The notes beneath the pieces are model-generated. The model saw nothing but the letters and a program-made list of their open reading frames with translations. It made no database searches and was not told the origin of the DNA. Positions 23,280-27,543 of a stretch of DNA of 27,543 nucleotides are shown here, in pieces (position 1 is the stretch's first letter; every line of letters starts with the position of its first letter). The stretch comes from CAZOZP01 sp964584325 (lineage in GTDB: Bacteria; Bacteroidota; Ignavibacteria; Ignavibacteriales; Melioribacteraceae). The position numbers were made by a program, and so were the translations under genes. The DNA is taken from positions 1 to 27,543 of the forward strand of contig CAZOZP010000051.1 of the NCBI GenBank assembly GCA_964584325.1, read 5' to 3'.

Positions 23280-23527
23280 TAAAATACTTGCTTCCATAAA
23301 GCAATTAATATTATATTAGCAACGTAAAAGGGCTGTGCTTTTGTAACAAAATAAACCACAAGAGCGCAAATATACAAATAGAACACTATGAATTAACAGA
23401 AATACGGTTAATGAACAAATATCGTTTAAAAATCTTTTGATTTTCAAAGAATATTTGTACAAAACCTGATTTTCGAAAAAAGTAAATGCAGAATTATTAT
23501 CAAGCATTCATTTAGGGAGGATAAAAA

Positions 23528-24670
23528 ATGCTGAAAAATATGTTGTGTGGCGTTATAATATTGTTTCTGATAATTTCCTGCAAAGAAAAACCCAATGAGA
23601 TAGAACCGGATAATGTTATTAATGAAAAAAATGATTGGGAGTTGATTGAAGAATTTGCTGATAAAAACATCAGATATATTGTTCAGGATGATAATTCGTT
23701 ATATGTAGCTTGTGTGAAATATACAGAAAAAGACAAATTATTAGGATTTGTTTACAAAACAACGGATGGAATAAACTGGAATATGATTGGTGAGTTCCCT
23801 GATGAGATAGGGCCGATGATTTATGATAAAGGGCTGTATATTTTAAGAAAGGACAGTATTTACAAATACAATAACGAGAAAAACTGGAAAGGAGTACTGC
23901 CTACACCTCTTTTTATGTCTGAGCCACACGCTGACGGAGATATGATATTTATCGATAGCAATTTGTATATAACTCAGACATTGTATTCAAACACACATTC
24001 TACATACAGAGTATATCCTGATGGGAGTTCAATAGAAGTTCGCGGACTATTTAACCTGAGCTTTGGTCCAAAAAAATTTTTAAGGAACAGTTTTAACAAC
24101 AAAGTTTACGTAAGAGGTCATTTTTTCAGGAGAGGCTTGTTTGAATTTGACGGTAATGTTTATCGCGATATAAATACAGGATTAAGCGAACGCGAGCTGG
24201 CTTTGGGCAATCCTACAAATTCAATGATTATAAAAGATAATAAACTTGTAGCCGGATTCTGTCCGGCAATAATAAAAGTACTCAGCGAGTCTGAAGTCTG
24301 GGAATCTATAACGGATACGATGAGATATGCTGATCAGAACTATTATGATAATTGTGCAACAACAGCGATTACATATTTAGGGGATAGACTATTTGCGGCA
24401 ACAAACTATTATGGGGTTTATGAATGGACGGAAGAAAGGGGATGGATAAGTTACAATAAAGGATTGGTGATATACTTTACAGATATGGACAGACCTGATA
24501 AATATCTGCCTGTAACTTTTTTGGAATGTTTCAAGAGAAGATTATATGCAGGATATGGCTCTCCCGGATATTCTCCATGGCAGTACGGTAAAATCCATTT
24601 AGGGTTATATGTAAACAAATTTAACATTACAGGAAAAATGGAAAAAAATGAAAAAAATGAAAAAAATTAA
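23528..24670 (+). CDS. Propeller-like lipoprotein, first of a tandem pair
   Basis: This 380-residue protein has a lipoprotein signal peptide with lipobox LIISC (C18) and no aspartate directly after it. The body reads as repeated short beta-strand blocks with aromatic ends, such as VYKTTDGINWNMIGEF, which resembles the Asp-box of sialidase-like propellers. Blocks like LYVACV, LYITQTLY and LFAATNYYGVYEW recur along the chain, suggesting a beta-propeller. I do not recognise a named family. The next gene encodes a clear full-length paralogue; by eye roughly a third of residues match, including KTTDGINW/TKDGINW, YVRG.FF/YVRGQYF and CAT..ITYLGDRLFAATN/TTDIAFVNNRMFVATN. The start is set by a strong GGGAGG. 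The tail is an unusual GKMEKNEKNEKN encoded by a 9-base repeat. Confidence 0.8.
   Translation: MLKNMLCGVIILFLIISCKEKPNEIEPDNVINEKNDWELIEEFADKNIRYIVQDDNSLYVACVKYTEKDKLLGFVYKTTDGINWNMIGEFPDEIGPMIYDKGLYILRKDSIYKYNNEKNWKGVLPTPLFMSEPHADGDMIFIDSNLYITQTLYSNTHSTYRVYPDGSSIEVRGLFNLSFGPKKFLRNSFNNKVYVRGHFFRRGLFEFDGNVYRDINTGLSERELALGNPTNSMIIKDNKLVAGFCPAIIKVLSESEVWESITDTMRYADQNYYDNCATTAITYLGDRLFAATNYYGVYEWTEERGWISYNKGLVIYFTDMDRPDKYLPVTFLECFKRRLYAGYGSPGYSPWQYGKIHLGLYVNKFNITGKMEKNEKNEKN
24641..24667 (+). repeat. 9-base tandem repeat at the overlap of the lipoprotein genes
   Basis: GAAAAAAAT is repeated three times without interruption (24641-24649, 24650-24658, 24659-24667). It encodes the C-terminal EKN repeats of the first lipoprotein and, one frame over, the MKKMKK start of the second. 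Each unit carries an A7 tract. Losing a single A would join the first gene's frame to the second gene's frame. Confidence 0.8.
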
Positions 24671-25754
24671 AAGTATAGTATTTATAATTATAATAATTAT
24701 CATTTCAACATCTTGTTCAAAAAAAATTGATATAACAAGTGCTCCTTCAGATCCAAATGAAAATAAATGGGTAAAGATTCAGGAGTTAGGCGATATTGAC
24801 GTAAACTATCTATTAAAATACAAGAACACGCTTTTTTTAGCGGCATGTGACCCTCAAACCAATTACAGTGGAATTATTTATACAACTAAAGACGGAATCA
24901 ACTGGACGAAATTCAAAGAATTCGAAAATCCGATTGGTCCGCTTGCATTAAACGGTGATACATTATATTGTTTATGTCGTGATAGCCTATACAGATACAG
25001 TTTCAGATCAGCATTGTGGGAAGGAGTTTGTGTGCCGTTTCCGTTAAATGCTGATGTTACATCTGTCAGCGAGATGATATTTCTTGATAACTCTCTATAT
25101 GCAATGCAAACCTATTTTTCAGCGACTGTTCAAACCTATAAAATCTTTATGGACGGTAGGATTGAAGAGTTAAAAGTAAGAGAAGACAGGATAAATTTTG
25201 GAGGAGCTAAATTTTTAAAGAGAAATAATACTGATAATTGGTGTTATGTAAGAGGACAATATTTTAATTGCGGATTTTACATATTTGACGGAATAAAATT
25301 TCATCAGTTAAGAGATGGACTTTCAGATAAAGAATGGGTTAATCCGCCAACGCAATCGATTTGCATAAAAGAAGACACATTATTTGCCGGGTTTAAGTAT
25401 CCCGCGCATATAAAGTATTTAGATAATAATACCTGGAAAACATATACAGATACTTTAAGACAAAATATCGTTATAAAATATCTTAACAGTCAAATTAAAA
25501 CTGAAACGACAGATATTGCCTTTGTAAATAACAGAATGTTTGTTGCTACGAATTGCGATGGGGTTTTAGAGTGGAAGGGAGGTGAAGGATGGGTTCAAAT
25601 ATCTGACGGGTTAGTCTCAACAGAAATTTCCGAATATTTATATGTTCCAATAACATTTCTGACATCGGTTCAAAATGTATTAATAGCATCTTACGGTAAA
25701 CCGGGGTTTGCTCCGTGGGGAGGGGTTGGTGTTTACAGATATATAATTAAATAA
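24648..25754 (+). CDS. Propeller-like lipoprotein, second of a tandem pair
   Basis: This 368-residue paralogue of the preceding protein has a lysine-rich start, a nearly pure isoleucine signal core and lipobox STSC (C23). The mature part parallels the first protein throughout: NKWVKIQELG, YTTKDGINWTKF (Asp-box-like), LDNSLYAMQTYF, NWCYVRGQYFNCGFYIFDG, FVNNRMFVATNCDGVLEWKGGEGW, and a closing YVPITFL...SYGKPGFAPW block. This suggests the same beta-propeller fold by inference. The gene overlaps the first by 23 bases and either of two ATGs (24648 or 24657) could start it, so translation is probably coupled. No enzymatic motif is seen. A surface or periplasmic binding role is plausible but unproven. 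Confidence 0.8.
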   Translation: MKKMKKIKSIVFIIIIIIISTSCSKKIDITSAPSDPNENKWVKIQELGDIDVNYLLKYKNTLFLAACDPQTNYSGIIYTTKDGINWTKFKEFENPIGPLALNGDTLYCLCRDSLYRYSFRSALWEGVCVPFPLNADVTSVSEMIFLDNSLYAMQTYFSATVQTYKIFMDGRIEELKVREDRINFGGAKFLKRNNTDNWCYVRGQYFNCGFYIFDGIKFHQLRDGLSDKEWVNPPTQSICIKEDTLFAGFKYPAHIKYLDNNTWKTYTDTLRQNIVIKYLNSQIKTETTDIAFVNNRMFVATNCDGVLEWKGGEGWVQISDGLVSTEISEYLYVPITFLTSVQNVLIASYGKPGFAPWGGVGVYRYIIK

Positions 25755-25796
25755 AAAGGAGTTTTCTTTTCAAACAACATAAAAAAAGGAGGGCGT

Positions 25797-27543
25797 ATGA
25801 AAAAGCATTCGTTTATGCTTTTAGTATTTCTATTATTCATTAGTATTTCGGCTCAGACAACAGATCCGAATGCAGATCTGAATTGGGATTGGATTAAAGG
25901 CGATTATCCTGAGTGTCCCTATCCTTCTTCACAGTATAAAATGTATATCCAAAGAGAAAATGGAATTAAGGAAGAACCTAAGAATTCTCCCTGGTGCCAG
26001 GGCGATGCCTCAATGCATTTATTGGATATGAAACCTGAAGACGGATGGGTATTAATATCAAGGGATTTCGGTACACCATACAGGCCGATCTTCTCAATTG
26101 ATCAGCAAGGTTCACCATACTTTATTTTATATAATAAATATAAAGCAGTATTAAGATTTTTTGTGCTTGTAAGAGCTAATGGGTCCTTTTCCTCAGGCGC
26201 AGTTGAACTAAAGTTTCACGATAAGAATGTACAACGGACACTAACACTAACTCATCTTAAAAATCGGGCTTATGCTACAGACAGATTGGAAAAAGTAGAA
26301 AATAATATGGGGAGCGGATTATGTTATCCAAAGTCTGATAATTGGGTGTGGGCAGATTATCCTATTGCTTATGATCCGAATATAAAATCGAGCGAGTTGG
26401 GTGTATGGCTGGATTTTCAAGTTTATGGTATTCAAGAAAGCAATGTACAGATTGATGGAGAAATGCTCGGAATTAGCGGAGAGGAAAAAGATGTAAGACA
26501 GTATATGTCGGGATCAAAAAATGCTCCGGTTACAATAAGCGAGGGTATGCCCCCTGAAGGAAAAAGTAAGGATTTGAAAACACTATATACAACTGTGTCA
26601 GGAAGCATTGCAAATTGGGACGAAATGAAAAAGCAAATAGCGAAATTTGAGAAAGGGATTCCGGTGGATTACAGTTATTCCAAATTAGGTGGGTTAAATA
26701 ATTCATTCAAACTGGGACTGGAGAATTTTATGGATTCCTGGTTGTATAAAGGTCTTCCGGTAGTCGGGGCTATTGTCGGTTTGTTTGACTTCTTTACCGG
26801 AGGCGGAACAGAAGAAAAAACTCTTACTCCGACTTATTTTGGTCATAACATAAAATTAAGCGGTACGATAACAGCAAAAATGGCTTTATCGAATCCAAAA
26901 CGAATTCAGGTGCCGACATCTAAAATTGATCCGACAATTTCAGTTTTCGGAAATGCGACACCTTTAGTTTATAATAAGAATCTCGGAATTCTAAATATAA
27001 AGAACACTCCTAAAATAAAATTTAAGACTTATATGCAGGACCACATTGGCGGACAAAGTGGCAGAGGGTTTAATGATTTTCAGGTTCAAGATCATATTGA
27101 GCTTGTCCTGAATCCGGATGCCGGATTAATACTTGATAGTGCCTTTGCTTATCTTGTAGCCGATCCGACGGATAATATTACTATTGAGAAAGCCTTTGAG
27201 GATAAGGACTTAAACGTGATGGCGCATTGGGTAGATAAAAAGAAAATGGAATTGGAAAGCTTTTTCGGAGATAGAATTTCATTCAGATCAGTACCCGTTC
27301 CTGTAAATATGTTTAAATATCAAACAATAAAAGCACCTTATGGCACACTTACTTCAGATATCACATTTAAGATTAAAGCATATCTTCACAGAAAAGATAA
27401 TCCGAAGGCAGAACCTGTTATCTGGATCGCAACATATGAACCTGAATTAGAAGCGGCAGGTGAAGGAAATTGGAATGGTATGGAAGTCTTTAAAGTTGAT
27501 TACAAGAAGAAATATGAGTTCGACGGTGAAGATGTTCTTCCGT
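25797..27543 (+). CDS. Large secreted protein of unknown function (3' end outside window)
   Basis: An open frame of 582 codons runs from the ATG at 25797 past the end of the window with no stop. It has a clear signal peptide (KKHSFMLLVFLLFISISAQ, cleavage plausible after SAQ at residue 20) and a very strong ribosome-binding site (AAGGAGGG). The mature part is rich in aromatic residues and glycine at first (NWDWIKGDYPECPYPSSQ), with cysteines near residues 43, 66 and 182. A glycine-rich hydrophobic segment (LYKGLPVVGAIVGLFDFF, about 315-333) is followed by beta-type sequence. I do not recognise the family. It starts 42 bases after the lipoprotein pair on the same strand, so it is probably in the same operon. 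A T9SS sorting domain may lie beyond the edge. Confidence 0.75.
   Translation, partial: MKKHSFMLLVFLLFISISAQTTDPNADLNWDWIKGDYPECPYPSSQYKMYIQRENGIKEEPKNSPWCQGDASMHLLDMKPEDGWVLISRDFGTPYRPIFSIDQQGSPYFILYNKYKAVLRFFVLVRANGSFSSGAVELKFHDKNVQRTLTLTHLKNRAYATDRLEKVENNMGSGLCYPKSDNWVWADYPIAYDPNIKSSELGVWLDFQVYGIQESNVQIDGEMLGISGEEKDVRQYMSGSKNAPVTISEGMPPEGKSKDLKTLYTTVSGSIANWDEMKKQIAKFEKGIPVDYSYSKLGGLNNSFKLGLENFMDSWLYKGLPVVGAIVGLFDFFTGGGTEEKTLTPTYFGHNIKLSGTITAKMALSNPKRIQVPTSKIDPTISVFGNATPLVYNKNLGILNIKNTPKIKFKTYMQDHIGGQSGRGFNDFQVQDHIELVLNPDAGLILDSAFAYLVADPTDNITIEKAFEDKDLNVMAHWVDKKKMELESFFGDRISFRSVPVPVNMFKYQTIKAPYGTLTSDITFKIKAYLHRKDNPKAEPVIWIATYEPELEAAGEGNWNGMEVFKVDYKKKYEFDGEDVLP

Larger units (their letters stand above)
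22906..23527. other. Gene-free stretch of 622 bases rich in hairpins
   Basis: This is the longest stretch without a supported gene. In order it holds short 8-base repeats, a terminator (22946-22977), a small 6-bp hairpin (TGCCTT 22990-22995 with AAGGCA 23006-23011), a CACAGA/CACAGAG-containing stretch (about 23030-23045), the three-hairpin element (23116-23279), and an AT-rich leader region up to the GGGAGG ribosome-binding site at about 23515-23520. I could not identify a convincing promoter for the lipoprotein operon. The only ORF of any size here, on the minus strand at 23316-23507, has no ribosome-binding site or recognisable domain and I do not call it. Confidence 0.6.

Noticed and set aside
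23316..23507. 63-residue minus-strand ORF in the gene-free stretch
   Set aside because: No ribosome-binding site, no domain, and it reads through AT-rich leader sequence of the lipoprotein operon.
1..27543. CRISPR arrays, tRNA or rRNA genes, riboswitches, phage or toxin-antitoxin genes
   Set aside because: No regularly spaced repeats, cloverleaf sequences, conserved aptamer cores or matching proteins were seen while reading both strands; faint structured RNAs could be missed without a covariance search.

Overview
The window most likely comes from a member of the Ignavibacteria, in the Chlorobi/Bacteroidota branch. The strongest clue is the C-terminus of the secreted protein at 21922-22905, which carries the NYPNPFNP...GIYLYMIKAG...KKLILL type-A sorting domain of the type IX secretion system (T9SS). 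Supporting clues are an AT-rich genome, polyisoprenoid synthesis by the MEP route (ispF, ispH), and one promoter of the Bacteroidota TTTG/TAnnTTTG type beside others of the ordinary TTGACA/TATAAT type. The placement is inferred from these features, not from a database search.

Layout. 1-172 holds the edge of a dispersed hairpin repeat and the terminator of a YbaK-like gene (173-646, minus). Overlapping back-to-back promoters separate this gene from a plus-strand operon (847-4756): an N-acetylglucosamine-kinase-like enzyme, an AmpG-like permease with a large periplasmic insert, and a class V aminotransferase. This looks like an amino-sugar or muropeptide salvage cassette. A single-gene unit for a small exported HEAT-repeat protein follows (4828-5412), with a consensus promoter and a strong terminator.

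From 14419 down to 5407 lies a tightly packed minus-strand run of eleven genes: ferredoxin, prenyl-reductase-like flavoprotein, era, EamA exporter, acylphosphatase, ispF, DedA, lnt, threonine aldolase, a PolB-like exonuclease and a YihY-family membrane protein. Most junctions overlap by 4-26 bases. The content is envelope, lipid and isoprenoid housekeeping. Next come two small unknown membrane proteins (14512-15518), then glgA, ispH, a methyltransferase and pbpC.

The right end (21922-27543) is accessory: a T9SS-tagged metallo-beta-lactamase-fold protein, a 622-base gene-free stretch holding a 164-base three-hairpin element, and a likely operon of two tandem paralogous propeller-like lipoproteins followed by a large secreted protein that runs off the window.

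The least explained items are the dispersed hairpin element (three copies, one cut by the left edge), the lipoprotein/secreted-protein cassette, the ferredoxin-prenyl reductase pair, and the kinase/permease/aminotransferase cassette. I found no CRISPR array, rRNA, tRNA, transposase or phage gene.
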